Shown in pieces: positions 39,013 to 48,464 of a stretch of 64,000 bases of DNA. The notes beneath the pieces were generated by a model. It searched no databases. It was not told the origin of the DNA and worked only from the letters and a program-made list of their open reading frames with translations. Position numbers and translations under genes: made by a program. Position 1 is the first letter of the stretch. Each line of letters starts with the position of its first letter. Location: NCBI RefSeq assembly GCF_000613285.1, contig NZ_BAIN01000011.1, positions 1-64,000 of the forward strand, read 5' to 3'. This stretch comes from Acetobacter papayae JCM 25143. GTDB taxonomy: Bacteria; Pseudomonadota; Alphaproteobacteria; Acetobacterales; Acetobacteraceae.

Positions 39013-39374
39013 TGAGCAATCAGCAGGAATTGCGGAACCGGCGGCGCGCGCGTCTCCGTTTCCAGCTTCGCCGCAAGGCTGCTGGCCGTCCGCGTTTGTC
39101 GGTCTTCCGGTCTGGCAAGAACATCTATGCGCAGGTCATTGACGATGCTCAGGGCGTGACCCTGGCCGCCGCGTCCACCCTGGATAAAGAACTGCGGAGC
39201 GCGCTCAAGAGCGGTGCTACGCAGGAAAGCGCTGGTGCAGTTGGTAAGCTGGTTGCCCAGCGCGCCGTTGCAGCAGGTGTATCCCAGGTTGTTTTCGACA
39301 GGGGGTCTTATCTTTATCACGGGCGCGTCAAGGCCCTGGCGGAGGCGGCCCGTGAGGGCGGTCTCTCCTTCTAA
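39012..39374 (+). CDS. rplR: 50S ribosomal protein L18
   Basis: 120 residues. L18 brings 5S rRNA into the 50S subunit. [37 protein letters not shown] and [20 protein letters not shown] are characteristic. Its start lies in the repaired rplF stop, supporting that repair. Confidence 0.98.
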   Translation: MSNQQELRNRRRARLRFQLRRKAAGRPRLSVFRSGKNIYAQVIDDAQGVTLAAASTLDKELRSALKSGATQESAGAVGKLVAQRAVAAGVSQVVFDRGSYLYHGRVKALAEAAREGGLSF

Positions 39375-39389
39375 GGAAAGGATCACGCA

Positions 39390-39965
39390 ATGGCTCGTGA
39401 ACCAAGAGAAGGCGGTCGAGGCGGCCGTGAGCGTGAGCGCGAAGCTGATGAGCTGGTTGACAAGCTGGTCACCATCAATCGCGTTGCGAAGGTTGTAAAA
39501 GGTGGTCGGCGTTTTGCGTTTGCCGCTCTGGTTGTCGTTGGTGACCAGAAAGGTCGCGTAGGCTACGGCGCGGGTAAAGCCCGTGAAGTGCCGGAAGCGA
39601 TCCGTAAGGCAACGGAACGCGCCAAGCGCAGCATGATCCGCGTTCCTATGAAGGAAGGCCGGACCCTGCATCACGATGTTGCCGGTCACTTCGGTGCTGG
39701 TAAGGTTGTTCTGCGTTCGGCTGAAGCCGGGACCGGGATCATCGCTGGTGGTCCGATGCGCGCTGTGTTTGAAAGCCTGGGCATTAACGATGTGGTGGCG
39801 AAGTCCCTCGGGACCCGCAACCCGCATAACATGGTCAAGGCGACGTTTGACGCCCTGACGCGTTGCGCTAGCCCCCGTGCAGTGGCCAACCGTCGCGGTA
39901 AGAAAGTTGCCGAGATTTTTGGCAAGCGCGATCAGGCTGCCGGAGCGGAGGCCGCTGATGTCTGA
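39390..39965 (+). CDS. rpsE: 30S ribosomal protein S5
   Basis: 191 residues. S5 helps keep decoding accurate. The dsRNA-binding-like N-terminal domain has [20 protein letters not shown] and [20 protein letters not shown]; the C-terminal domain has [17 protein letters not shown] and [19 protein letters not shown]. The tail overlaps rpmD by eight bases. Confidence 0.98.
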   Translation: MAREPREGGRGGREREREADELVDKLVTINRVAKVVKGGRRFAFAALVVVGDQKGRVGYGAGKAREVPEAIRKATERAKRSMIRVPMKEGRTLHHDVAGHFGAGKVVLRSAEAGTGIIAGGPMRAVFESLGINDVVAKSLGTRNPHNMVKATFDALTRCASPRAVANRRGKKVAEIFGKRDQAAGAEAADV

Positions 39966-40143
39966 GAAAAAAACCTTCAAGGTTGTGCAGGTGGCGTCCG
40001 GAAACGGACGCAAACCCGGCCAGCAGGCAACCCTTGTGGGGCTGGGTCTGAACAAGATCGGCCGCGAAAAGGTTCTGGAAGATACGCCGTCCACACGGGG
40101 TATGGTCCGCAAAGTGGCCCACCTGGTGAAGGTGGAGGATTGA
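39958..40143 (+). CDS. rpmD: 50S ribosomal protein L30
   Basis: 61 residues from the ATG at 39958, inside the end of rpsE ([20 protein letters not shown]). [20 protein letters not shown] and [14 protein letters not shown] match L30. The frame is open upstream within rpsE but that part is not homologous. Confidence 0.97.
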   Translation: MSEKKTFKVVQVASGNGRKPGQQATLVGLGLNKIGREKVLEDTPSTRGMVRKVAHLVKVED

Positions 40144-40144
40144 A

Positions 40145-40633
40145 ATGAAGCTGAACGAACTTCGTGATAACGAAGGCTCCCGCTATCGCAAGAAGCGGCT
40201 CGGCCGTGGTATCGGGTCCGGCAAGGGCAAGACATCAGGTAAGGGTGTGAAAGGCCAGAAGGCTCGTGAGGGCGTGTCTCTCAACGGGTTTGAAGGTGGT
40301 CAGCTCCCTATCTACCGTCGTATGCCCAAGCGCGGCTTCAAGAACATCTTCCGCAAGGTGTATGCACCGGTAAACCTGGGCGCCATTGAGCAGGCCCTGA
40401 CCGATGGCAAGCTGGAATCAGCCGCTCCCGTGACGGAAGCAGCGCTGAAGAAGGCTGGTCTGGTCGGTTCCGGCAAATACGCGGGTGTCCGTATTCTTGG
40501 TGAAGGTGAACTGACCAAGGGTGTGGCATTCGAGGTGTCGGGTGTTTCCGCTGCTGCTCGCGTTGCCATCGAAAAGGTTGGGGGCAGCATCAAGCTGCTC
40601 GCGCCTGTGGCGGTGGAAGCCAGCGCGTCCTGA
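40145..40633 (+). CDS. rplO: 50S ribosomal protein L15
   Basis: 162 residues. L15 is a late-assembly protein of the 50S core. [40 protein letters not shown] and [19 protein letters not shown] are typical. 141 bases without a gene separate it from secY; I see no clear hairpin there. Confidence 0.98.
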   Translation: MKLNELRDNEGSRYRKKRLGRGIGSGKGKTSGKGVKGQKAREGVSLNGFEGGQLPIYRRMPKRGFKNIFRKVYAPVNLGAIEQALTDGKLESAAPVTEAALKKAGLVGSGKYAGVRILGEGELTKGVAFEVSGVSAAARVAIEKVGGSIKLLAPVAVEASAS

Positions 40634-40774
40634 GTATGACAGGGGAGAGAGCAGTGATCAAAGCTGTTCTCTCTTCTTCGCGTACGACTGGAAATGCTGT
40701 CTGGAATTTTTCAGACCATCATACCAGCGTCTCCACGTTTCGTGGCGGCGCTGTTTGTGTGAAAGGACGGATGC

Positions 40775-42127
40775 ATGGCTTCCGCGGCTGAGCAGCTGGC
40801 TGCCAATTTCAATGTTGGTTCATTCGCCAAGGCGACTGAACTGAAAAAGCGGATCTGGTTCACGCTTGGTGCACTGATTGTCTATCGCCTTGGCACGTAC
40901 ATTCCGGTTCCCGGAGTGGATGCTACGGTCATGGGGCAACTGCTTGCACAGAACCAGGGTGGTATTCTGGGCATGTTCAACATGTTTACGGGCGGTGCGC
41001 TGGGGCGCATGACCGTATTCGCGCTGAATATCATGCCGTATATTTCCGCCTCCATTATCGTTCAGCTTATGTCTACCGCTCTTCCCGCTCTTGAGGCGCT
41101 CAAGAAGGAAGGTGAGCAGGGGCGTAAGAAGCTGAATGAATATACGCGTTATCTGACCGTGATCATTGCGATCGTTCAGGCCTACAGCATCGCTTTTGGT
41201 CTGGAGAACGTCCATGACGGTACGGCGGTGGTTAATCCTGGTCCGTTGTTCCTGATCACCTGTGTGACCGCTCTTGTCGGGGGCACGATGTTCCTGATGT
41301 GGCTTGGGGAACAGATAACATCCCGTGGGGTGGGTAACGGCATATCGCTGATTATCTTCACCGGCATTGTCGCCAATCTGCCTCAGGCTCTGGCAAGCCT
41401 TTTCCAGCTTGGATACACAGGAGCCCTGTCTCCTTTCTTTGTGCTGCTGTTTCTGGTGCTGGCCATCGGAACCATCATGTTCATCGTGTTCATGGAGCAG
41501 GCGCAGCGTCGGGTTGTGATCCAGTATCCCAAACGGCAGGTCGGTCAGCGCATGTTTGGTGGTGATACCACGCATATGCCGCTGAAAGTGAACACGGCTG
41601 GCGTTATTCCGCCGATCTTTGCTTCGTCGGTATTGCTGTTGCCGGTGACACTGCAGGGCATCATGAGTGGGAAGAACCTGCCAGGCTGGCTGTCCTTTCT
41701 GGGGCAGGAACTGGGGCAGGGGCAGCCACTGTATATGCTGTTCTATGCGGCCATGATCGTGTTCTTCTCGTATTTCTATGCGGCGGTTACCTTCAACCCG
41801 GCGGAAACGGCGGATAACCTGCGCAAGCAGGGAGGGTTCATTCCCGGTGTGCGGCCGGGTGCGTCAACAGCAACCTATTTTGACCGTATCCTGACGCGTC
41901 TGACGACTATTGGTGCGGCCTATATGGTTGCCGTGTGTCTGCTGCCCCAAATTCTGGTCAGTCACTACAATGTGCCGTTTTATTTCGGCGGGACGAGCCT
42001 GATTATTATCGTGTCGGTTACGATTGATACGGTAACACAGATCCAGTCTCATCTTGTAGCGCACCAGTATCAGGGCTTGATGCGCAAGGGCCGGAGTGGC
42101 CGGAAACAGAGGATCATCAGGCGATGA
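40775..42127 (+). CDS. secY: Protein translocase subunit SecY
   Basis: 450 residues with ten membrane segments; the channel of the Sec translocon. TELKKRIWFTLGALIVYRLG opens TM1, then IPVPGVD, the ALNIMPYISASIIVQLM segment, YPKRQVGQRMFGGDTTHMPL, KVNTAGVIPPIFASSVLLLP and FNPAETADNLRKQGGFIPGV. It overlaps adk by four bases (ATGA). Confidence 0.98.
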   Translation: MASAAEQLAANFNVGSFAKATELKKRIWFTLGALIVYRLGTYIPVPGVDATVMGQLLAQNQGGILGMFNMFTGGALGRMTVFALNIMPYISASIIVQLMSTALPALEALKKEGEQGRKKLNEYTRYLTVIIAIVQAYSIAFGLENVHDGTAVVNPGPLFLITCVTALVGGTMFLMWLGEQITSRGVGNGISLIIFTGIVANLPQALASLFQLGYTGALSPFFVLLFLVLAIGTIMFIVFMEQAQRRVVIQYPKRQVGQRMFGGDTTHMPLKVNTAGVIPPIFASSVLLLPVTLQGIMSGKNLPGWLSFLGQELGQGQPLYMLFYAAMIVFFSYFYAAVTFNPAETADNLRKQGGFIPGVRPGASTATYFDRILTRLTTIGAAYMVAVCLLPQILVSHYNVPFYFGGTSLIIIVSVTIDTVTQIQSHLVAHQYQGLMRKGRSGRKQRIIRR

Positions 42128-42792
42128 ATATTATTTTTCTCGGGCCTCCTGGGGCAGGGAAAGGCACCCAGTCCAAACTGCTGGAAGATCAGCACGGACT
42201 GGTTCAGATCTCTACGGGCGATATGCTGCGTGCCGAAGTGGCGCGTGGTTCGACCGTAGGGCAGGAAGCCAAAAGCCTGATGGATGCTGGCAAGCTCGTT
42301 CCAGACGCGCTGATCATTGCCATGCTCAAGGGGCGGATCGCTCAGGCTGATTGCCAGAACGGCTTTATCCTTGATGGTTTCCCCCGCACGCTGGCTCAGG
42401 CCGAAGCGCTTGACGAGATGCTGAAAGCGGATGGGAAAAGCATTGATGTGGTGCTGTTCCTCGATGTCGATGAAGACATTTTGGCTGACCGTATTTCCGG
42501 ACGGTTTACCTGCGCGAACTGCGGACGCACCTATAACGAGGTATCTAACCCGCCGCGTGTTGCCGGTGAGTGCGATGCCTGTGGCAGCCATGACTTTACA
42601 CGCCGTGCCGACGACAAGCGTGAGACGGTTGTGGAGCGTCTGAAAGAATACCGGAAACTGACCGCACCGATTCTGCCGTTTTATGAAAAAACGGGTCGTC
42701 TGCACTCCATTAACGGGATGTTGCCGGCTGCCGAAGTCACGGCGGAAATTAAAGCGGCTCTTGGAGAAATCCCCAAGATCACGCAAAAGTGA
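42124..42792 (+). CDS. adk: Adenylate kinase with Cys4 zinc lid
   Basis: 222 residues. It interconverts 2 ADP with ATP and AMP. The P-loop is GPPGAGKGT (residues 7-15); AMP-binding region DMLRAEVARGSTVG and DGFPRTLAQAEALDEM follow. The lid has Cys130, Cys133, Cys150 and Cys153, a complete zinc-binding set. Its place between secY and rpsM is common in alphaproteobacteria. Confidence 0.98.
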   Translation: MNIIFLGPPGAGKGTQSKLLEDQHGLVQISTGDMLRAEVARGSTVGQEAKSLMDAGKLVPDALIIAMLKGRIAQADCQNGFILDGFPRTLAQAEALDEMLKADGKSIDVVLFLDVDEDILADRISGRFTCANCGRTYNEVSNPPRVAGECDACGSHDFTRRADDKRETVVERLKEYRKLTAPILPFYEKTGRLHSINGMLPAAEVTAEIKAALGEIPKITQK

Positions 42793-42914
42793 TCTGTTTT
42801 CGTTGACTTGTGCCGGTGGCCAGTATATTTCGCGGCCACCAGAACGAAATCCGCCCTGCACTCAGGGCATGTTTGAGTCGTTCGTTATCATGGCGGACGA
42901 ACAGGAGAGAAAGC

Positions 42915-43291
42915 GTGGCACGTATTGCCGGCGTGAATGTCCCGACCACCAAGCGGGTTGTGATCGGGCTTCAGTATATTTATGGAATTGGCGCGACCAG
43001 GGCTGCCGAAATCTGCAAGGCCACGGGCATTGCAGAAACGAAGCGCGTGAACGAGCTCAGCGATGATGAAGTGCAGAAGCTGCGCGAAGTTATCGACACC
43101 GATTACCGCGTGGAAGGCGACCTCCGCCGCGAAGTGGCAATGAACATCAAGCGTCTGATGGATCTGGGTTGCTACCGTGGCCTGCGCCACCGTCGTGGCC
43201 TGCCGGTTCGCGGTCAGCGCACTCACACCAACGCCCGCACCCGTAAGGTAAGGCTGTGGCGATCGCTGGCAAGAAGAAAGCCACGCGTTAA
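42915..43291 (+). CDS. rpsM: 30S ribosomal protein S13 (frameshifted near the end)
   Basis: 125 residues after repair, from a GTG start at 42915 with AGGAGA upstream ((M)[19 protein letters not shown]). S13 contacts P-site tRNA and the 50S head bridge. [19 protein letters not shown] and [20 protein letters not shown] are diagnostic. The frame breaks near 43247: one G restores [20 protein letters not shown] and a stop at 43289-43291. Confidence 0.95.
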
Positions 43292-43353
43292 TCCTGAATG
43301 CTACAAGCCCGGCCTGCATAGGCTGGCTCGGGCAGGGACTGAGGTAAAAAGAC

Positions 43354-43746
43354 ATGGCGAAAGCCGCAACACCGCGTATTCGCAAAAAAGAACGCAAGAA
43401 CATTATTTCCGGCGTGGCGCACGTGCTCTCCACGTTCAACAACACCATGATCACCATTTCCGATGCTCAGGGGAACGCGATTTCCTGGTCTTCGGCTGGT
43501 GCGCAGGGTTTCAAGGGGTCACGGAAATCCACGCCGTATGCGGCACAGGTTGCGGCTGAAGATGCCGGGCGCAAAGCGCGCGAACACGGTATGGAAACGC
43601 TGGAAATCGAAGTGTCCGGTCCTGGTTCGGGCCGTGAAAGCGCCCTGCGTGCCCTGCAGGCCGTTGGTTTCACGATCACGTCTATCCGTGATATGACGCC
43701 GGTTCCGCACAATGGATGCCGGCCGCGCAAGCGTCGCCGCGTCTAA
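43354..43746 (+). CDS. rpsK: 30S ribosomal protein S11
   Basis: 130 residues. S11 sits on the platform near the Shine-Dalgarno helix. [40 protein letters not shown] and [20 protein letters not shown] are typical. A long hairpin follows before rpoA. Confidence 0.98.
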   Translation: MAKAATPRIRKKERKNIISGVAHVLSTFNNTMITISDAQGNAISWSSAGAQGFKGSRKSTPYAAQVAAEDAGRKAREHGMETLEIEVSGPGSGRESALRALQAVGFTITSIRDMTPVPHNGCRPRKRRRV

Positions 43747-43755
43747 GCGCCTGAT

Positions 43756-43791
43756 CCATCTGACGGCTTTCTCATGAAAGCTGTCAGATGG
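43756..43791 (+). other. Sixteen-base-pair hairpin between rpsK and rpoA
   Basis: CCATCTGACGGCTTTC pairs along its whole length with GAAAGCTGTCAGATGG (one G-T pair) around a TCAT loop. It starts 10 bases after rpsK stops and ends 65 before rpoA. No T run follows, so it is more likely an mRNA processing, stabilising or regulatory element than a terminator. Confidence 0.7.
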
Positions 43792-43856
43792 ACGTTGTGT
43801 CCACTTCAGAGAAATCGCTGCCAGGCAGTGGTTTTTCGTATTGAAAGGCCGGTACG

Positions 43857-44876
43857 TTGGTCCTTCAGAAAAACTGGCAATCTCTGATCAAGCCCGAAAA
43901 GCTTGAAGTCGAATCCGGAGTGGAGCCCGCACGTATTGCAACCGTAGTGGCCGAACCGCTTGAACGCGGCTTTGGTATGACACTGGGTAATGCACTGCGG
44001 CGTATCCTTCTGTCTTCCCTTCAGGGGGCGGCGGTTACGGCGGTTCAGATTGATGGCGTTCTGCACGAGTTTTCGTCCGTTTCGGGCGTGCGTGAAGATG
44101 TCACGGATATTGTGCTGAACATCAAGCAGCTCGCGCTGCGGATGCATGGCGAAGGCCCCAAGCGCATGGTGCTGACGGCCACGGGTCCGGGCGAAGTGCG
44201 CGCCAGCCAGATCCAGACCGGGCATGATATTGAAATCATGAACCCCGATCTCGTGATCTGCACGCTCGATGACGGTGTCAAGCTGGGCATGGAGTTCATT
44301 GTCAACATGGGTAAGGGCTATGTCCCTGCAGCTGCGAACCGGCCGGAAGACGCGCCGATCGGGCTGATCCCTGTTGATGCGATCTACTCGCCCGTCAAGC
44401 GCGTGTCTTACAAGGTTGACCCGACCCGTGTTGGTCAGGTGACTGACTATGACAAGCTGCTGCTGACGGTTGAAACCAACGGTGCGGTAACGCCTGAAGA
44501 TGCGGTGGCTCTGGCTGCCCGTATTCTGCAGGATCAGCTTCAGCTGTTCATCAACTTCGATGAGCCGCGTCCGGTTCAGGCTGATGAGCCTGAAGACGAC
44601 CTGCCGTTCAACCGCAATCTGCTGCGGAAGGTGGATGAGCTCGAACTGTCTGTTCGTAGCGCAAACTGCCTGAAGAACGACAATATCATCTACATTGGGG
44701 ATCTGGTTCAGAAGAGCGAGCAGGAAATGCTTCGCACGCCGAATTTTGGCCGTAAGTCCCTGAATGAAATCAAGGAAGTCCTGACCTCTATGGGACTGGC
44801 CCTTGGCATGAACGTGCCGGCCTGGCCGCCGGAAAATATCGAAGAGCTGGCCAAGCGGCTTGATGAGCCGTTCTGA
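43857..44876 (+). CDS. rpoA: DNA-directed RNA polymerase alpha subunit
   Basis: 339 residues from a TTG start at 43857 ((M)[19 protein letters not shown]), with GAAAGG upstream. The N-terminal assembly domain has [20 protein letters not shown] and the C-terminal domain that binds UP elements and activators has [20 protein letters not shown] and [19 protein letters not shown]. Full length. Confidence 0.97.
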   Translation: MVLQKNWQSLIKPEKLEVESGVEPARIATVVAEPLERGFGMTLGNALRRILLSSLQGAAVTAVQIDGVLHEFSSVSGVREDVTDIVLNIKQLALRMHGEGPKRMVLTATGPGEVRASQIQTGHDIEIMNPDLVICTLDDGVKLGMEFIVNMGKGYVPAAANRPEDAPIGLIPVDAIYSPVKRVSYKVDPTRVGQVTDYDKLLLTVETNGAVTPEDAVALAARILQDQLQLFINFDEPRPVQADEPEDDLPFNRNLLRKVDELELSVRSANCLKNDNIIYIGDLVQKSEQEMLRTPNFGRKSLNEIKEVLTSMGLALGMNVPAWPPENIEELAKRLDEPF

Positions 44877-44907
44877 GCTGACTTTTCATCGATTTAGGAA
44901 CTGAACC

Positions 44908-45333
44908 ATGCGTCACCGTGTTGCCGGCCGTAAGCTCGGCGTTACTTCTTCCCATCGTGCAGCCATGTTCCGCAACATGGCTGTTGCCCTGATCAAGCAC
45001 GAGCAGATCACGACGACCCTGCCCAAGGCGAAAGAACTTCGCCCGGTGGTGGAAAAGCTGATCACGCTCGGCAAGCGGGGCGACCTGCATGCTCGCCGTC
45101 AGGCTTTTGCTCAGCTGCGTGATGATGTGATTGTCCGCAAGCTGTTCGCTGCTGTGGCGGAACGCTACAAGGGCCGCAACGGTGGTTACACCCGCGTTCT
45201 GCGCGCTGGCGTGCGTTATGGCGATGCCGCTCCCATGGCGGTGATCGAACTGGTTGACCGCGATGTGAGCGCGAAGGGCCAGGACAGCGGCCCCCGCCCG
45301 CAGGTGGAAGACTCTCAGGATCTGGCGGCCTGA
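44908..45333 (+). CDS. rplQ: 50S ribosomal protein L17
   Basis: 141 residues. L17 lies at the tunnel exit. [39 protein letters not shown] and [20 protein letters not shown] match the family; a short acidic tail is added. Last gene of the ribosomal block; a strong terminator follows. Confidence 0.98.
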   Translation: MRHRVAGRKLGVTSSHRAAMFRNMAVALIKHEQITTTLPKAKELRPVVEKLITLGKRGDLHARRQAFAQLRDDVIVRKLFAAVAERYKGRNGGYTRVLRAGVRYGDAAPMAVIELVDRDVSAKGQDSGPRPQVEDSQDLAA

Positions 45334-45355
45334 TTTTACTCAGCCCCGGAACAGG

Positions 45356-45388
45356 AAAAGCTGGCTCTTCACGGAGCCAGCTTTTTTT
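45356..45388 (+). terminator. Rho-independent terminator after rplQ
   Basis: AAAAGCTGGCTC pairs with GAGCCAGCTTTT around TTCACG, ending in seven T. It closes the S10-spc-alpha region. Confidence 0.9.
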
Positions 45389-45444
45389 ACGTGTGCATGC
45401 TTGCTTTGGCGGATAGCCAGCGCATCGAGAGTGCTTTTGATTGT

Positions 45445-45462
45445 GTGGAATAGATATTCCAC
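45445..45462 (+). promoter_or_regulatory. Perfect 18-bp palindrome, candidate operator of the ABC importer operon
   Basis: GTGGAATA and TATTCCAC are exact reverse complements separated by GA. The site lies 76 bases before the substrate-binding protein start, in an AT-rich stretch likely to hold the promoter. A dimeric repressor or activator is expected, but no regulator gene is next to it and I cannot name the family. Confidence 0.6.
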
Positions 45463-45537
45463 GATTTATTATTGCAACATATAGTCGGGTTCCATCCTTG
45501 CACGATTTTGTTGCGTGGGTAGGAGTGAGAGGATCAT

Positions 45538-46572
45538 ATGATGCGTAGGTTTTTCAGTGTGCTTTTGGGCGCGCTGCTGCTGATGGTGGCAGCATTCAGC
45601 CCGGCCCGGGCCGCGGAGACGATCCGGATTGGTTATATTCCAGTGCTGGGTTCATCCGCGCTGTTTGTTCTGGATGGCAAGGGCTGGGCGAAGGAAGCCG
45701 GGCTGGATGTGGAACTGGTGCGGTTTACATCCGGGCCGCAGGCTATTCAGGCACTGACATCGGGCAGGATTGACGGTTATGTGGCCGGGGTGCTGCCGCT
45801 GTTACAAGCTCGCGCGCATGGCGTGGACGTGAAGGTAGTGGCCGCTGCGTCGATCGAGGAACTCTCGGTAGTGGCGCGTGGCAAGCTGGCTGCGGAACTG
45901 CCCAAGGACGGAACAGCCCTGACCTCCGCTATCGTCAAGGCCGCACTGGAACGCTTTACGACCGAGCAGGGGCACCCCCCGCGCATTGCGGCACAACCGC
46001 CCGGCTCTGTTCCTGACACCCTGCTACGCTACTGGCTGAAAAAGCAGCTTGGTTTTGCAGACCCTGCAAAGGCGGCCTCTATCGTGGGTGTGGGTATTGA
46101 TGCGGCACAGCAGGCTTTTCTGGCTGATGCGGTGGATGCCGTTGTGCTGCGTGAACCTGCTCTGACGGTGGTTGATATCAAAGTGCCTGATTTGCGCGTG
46201 CTTGCAACCGGGCATGACATGATGCCTGAGCAGCCCGGCTCGGTGCTGGCGCTGGTTAAACCCGATGCGGCCGACCATCAGGCATGGGCCAAAACACTGA
46301 CAGCGCTTTTTGTGCGCGCCACCACGCTGCTGGCCCAGCACCCGGATGAAGCACTGCCGTATGTGCAGAAAGCTTTGGGTGGCGGCATGCTGGATGATGC
46401 CGTGCTGAAAAAAGCTCTCGAACATTCAGCGCCGTATTTCATCAGTGACCCCAGCCGTATCGAGGCAGGTGTTGCGGCATTGCAGGATTTCGAAGTCGAA
46501 CTCGGTCTGCTGCGCAAAGCTGACCCGGTGAGCGACTTGTTTAATAAGACCTTGTGGCAGACTGCACCGTGA
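45538..46572 (+). CDS. ABC importer periplasmic substrate-binding protein, TauA/SsuA/NMT1-like
   Basis: 344 residues. A signal peptide (MMRRFFSVLLGALLLMVAAF) ends ARAAE. The mature protein starts ETIRIGYIPVLGSSALFVLD and continues GLDVELVRFTSGPQAIQALT and GRIDGYVAGVLPLL, the layout of binding proteins for sulfonates, nitrate, taurine or thiamine precursors. The ligand is not readable. Its stop overlaps the permease start (GTGA). It follows the rplQ terminator by 149 bases and lies behind the palindrome. Confidence 0.88.
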   Translation: MMRRFFSVLLGALLLMVAAFSPARAAETIRIGYIPVLGSSALFVLDGKGWAKEAGLDVELVRFTSGPQAIQALTSGRIDGYVAGVLPLLQARAHGVDVKVVAAASIEELSVVARGKLAAELPKDGTALTSAIVKAALERFTTEQGHPPRIAAQPPGSVPDTLLRYWLKKQLGFADPAKAASIVGVGIDAAQQAFLADAVDAVVLREPALTVVDIKVPDLRVLATGHDMMPEQPGSVLALVKPDAADHQAWAKTLTALFVRATTLLAQHPDEALPYVQKALGGGMLDDAVLKKALEHSAPYFISDPSRIEAGVAALQDFEVELGLLRKADPVSDLFNKTLWQTAP

Positions 46573-47333
46573 AAGAACGCCTGAGTAGTCGTTTACGTCT
46601 GGGGCTTGGCATCTTTGGTCTGGCTGTTTTTTTCGGTAGTTGGCAGGCGGCGGTGCGGCTTGGCTGGCTACCGGGCAATATGGTGCCAGCACCACTGGAC
46701 CTTGGCCCCGCATGGTTGGCGGAAGTCAGGGGCGGGTTCTGGCAGCAGGCTATTCAGGACAGTCTGGGGCATTACTGCCTCGGGCTGTTGATTGGTTCCA
46801 CGCTGGGTACTGGGGTGGGCCTGCTCTGCGGCATGAACCGTATTCTGGATAGCCTGCTCGAAGGGGTGGTGCGTCTGCTCAGGCCCGTGCCGGGGTTGGC
46901 ATGGGTGCCTTTTGCCATTCTGTGGTTTGGCCTCAGCACGGCGGGGGCAACGTTTGTTATCGCTATTTCCGTGTTCTGGATTAATTTCTATGCGGCCTAT
47001 GGGGCGGTGCGTGGCGTTGACCCGGAGTTTTTCGAGCTTGCCGCGGCCTTTGGACATGGTGGCTTTATGGCGCGCCTGCTCAAAGTGGTGCTGCCCGCCT
47101 CCATGCCGGGTATTCTGGCGGGACTGCGTACAGGGCTTGGGCAGGGCTGGATGTCTGTTGTGGCGGCTGAACTGTTCGGGGTACCGGGCATTGGTGCGCG
47201 TATGATGCAGGCCTCCAGCCTGTTGGCCACCGATGTTGTGGTGGTGTACATGCTGACGATGGCGCTGCTTTACGCCATTACCGATTTTCTGTTCGGCTTT
47301 GTTCGGGGATATTTGCTCAAGTGGCAGCCATGA
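46569..47333 (+). CDS. ABC importer permease, SsuC/TauC-like
   Basis: 254 residues from the GTG at 46569 (VKERLSSRLRLGLG), which overlaps the preceding stop; GTG 46554 in the same frame is an alternative. About six membrane helices. The coupling-loop region EFFELAAAFGHGGFMARLLK with VVLPASMPGILAGLRTGLGQ is the typical permease motif (EAA loop), and LRPVPGLAWVPFAILWFGL is characteristic of the sulfonate/nitrate group. It overlaps the ATPase gene by four bases. Confidence 0.9.
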   Translation: MKERLSSRLRLGLGIFGLAVFFGSWQAAVRLGWLPGNMVPAPLDLGPAWLAEVRGGFWQQAIQDSLGHYCLGLLIGSTLGTGVGLLCGMNRILDSLLEGVVRLLRPVPGLAWVPFAILWFGLSTAGATFVIAISVFWINFYAAYGAVRGVDPEFFELAAAFGHGGFMARLLKVVLPASMPGILAGLRTGLGQGWMSVVAAELFGVPGIGARMMQASSLLATDVVVVYMLTMALLYAITDFLFGFVRGYLLKWQP

Positions 47334-48097
47334 CTGACGCGACGTGTGTTGCCAGCCTTGAGCAGGCTGGTTTTTCGCATGATGGTGGTGCGCATTTTGT
47401 TTTCAGGCATGTCAGCCTGACACTGACGCGCGGCGAGTTTGTGGCCGTGCTCGGGCCTTCGGGCGTGGGTAAATCGACCTTGCTGCGGGTGCTGATGGGG
47501 CTGGTACAGCCTACGGAAGGGCAGGTGGGCGGTGTGGCCTGTGCTGCCGGGGCAGTGGCTTCACAAGCGCCTGGTAGGCGTAGCAGGGCCATGGTCTTTC
47601 AGGATGCGCGGCTGCTGCCATGGCGCTCGGTTTTGCGCAATGTCGAGTTCGGGCTGGAAGGGCTGGGCCTGAACAGGGCTGAGCGTGACCGGCGTGCGCG
47701 TGAGGCCCTGCGGCTTGTTGGACTGGAGCAGGAGGGCGGGCGCTGGCCTCGCAGGCTTTCAGGCGGGCAGAGACAACGTGTGGGTGTGGCCCGCGCACTG
47801 ACGGTCGATCCTGACCTGCTGCTGATGGATGAGCCATTTGGCGCGCTTGACGCCATTACCCGCACGGGGTTGCAGGATGAACTGCGCCGGATCTGGCAGC
47901 AGACAGGCAAGACGGTTCTTTTCGTTACCCATGATATTGAAGAAGCACTGCGCCTTGCCACACGGATTATTGTGCTGGCAGGAGGCTCACCCGCCCATAT
48001 TGTAGGCGAAATCGAGCCGACAGAGGCGCAGAGAAACCCTGAAACGCAGGACTTCGCGCAATGTGCCGCCCAGTTGCGGGCGTTGATCGCGCATTAA
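47330..48097 (+). CDS. ABC importer ATP-binding protein, SsuB/TauB-like
   Basis: 255 residues from the ATG at 47330 (GTG at 47321 is also in frame). Walker A GPSGVGKST, Q-loop VFQDARLLPWRSV, signature LSGGQRQRVG, Walker B LLLMDEPFGALD and switch His in FVTHDIEEAL are all intact. The LLPW after the Q-loop is common in sulfonate, taurine and nitrate importers. Last gene of the three-gene operon. Confidence 0.93.
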   Translation: MTDATCVASLEQAGFSHDGGAHFVFRHVSLTLTRGEFVAVLGPSGVGKSTLLRVLMGLVQPTEGQVGGVACAAGAVASQAPGRRSRAMVFQDARLLPWRSVLRNVEFGLEGLGLNRAERDRRAREALRLVGLEQEGGRWPRRLSGGQRQRVGVARALTVDPDLLLMDEPFGALDAITRTGLQDELRRIWQQTGKTVLFVTHDIEEALRLATRIIVLAGGSPAHIVGEIEPTEAQRNPETQDFAQCAAQLRALIAH

Positions 48098-48200
48098 AAA
48101 ACAGGTCGCCAAAGCTCGGCTTGGCCGGGCTATGGTACTTGTTGTGCATCCAGAGGCGATTTGCTGCGTTATCGTATCAAGAAGCAGGAAGGCGTTTTGC

Positions 48201-48433
48201 ATGAGCAGGCATGACGGAGCCAGATACAGGCTGGAAGAGGGTATCAGCCCTCTGCGTGACGGGCTGAAGGTGTTTTCAGTCATGTCCGTGGCTATGATGC
48301 GCTTGGGCCTGCACAGCGAAGTCTGGCGGTGGATCGGCTGCGCGATGGGGTGATTGACCGGCCCCGTACCACCCTTGTGCTGGCGGCTGGTGTCGCAGCA
48401 CTTGTGGGCGTTTTTCTGCGGCGTTTTGGATAA
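48201..48433 (+). CDS. Small DUF883/ElaB-like membrane protein (frameshifted)
   Basis: Read directly, the frame from ATG 48201 ends early, while another frame encodes a clear C-terminal part. Adding one G near 48261 joins them into 77 residues: MSRHDGARYRLEEGISPLRD, GAEGVFSHVRGYDALGPAQ, then RPRTTLVLAAGVAALVGVFL and RRFG. A C-terminal membrane helix after a basic Arg-Pro turn and ending in Arg is the DUF883/YqjD pattern of ribosome-associated inner-membrane stress proteins. AGGAAGG precedes the start. Assignment is tentative. Confidence 0.6.
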
Positions 48434-48464
48434 GTTTTCTGGGTAATGGATAAGGAGAGCGGAC

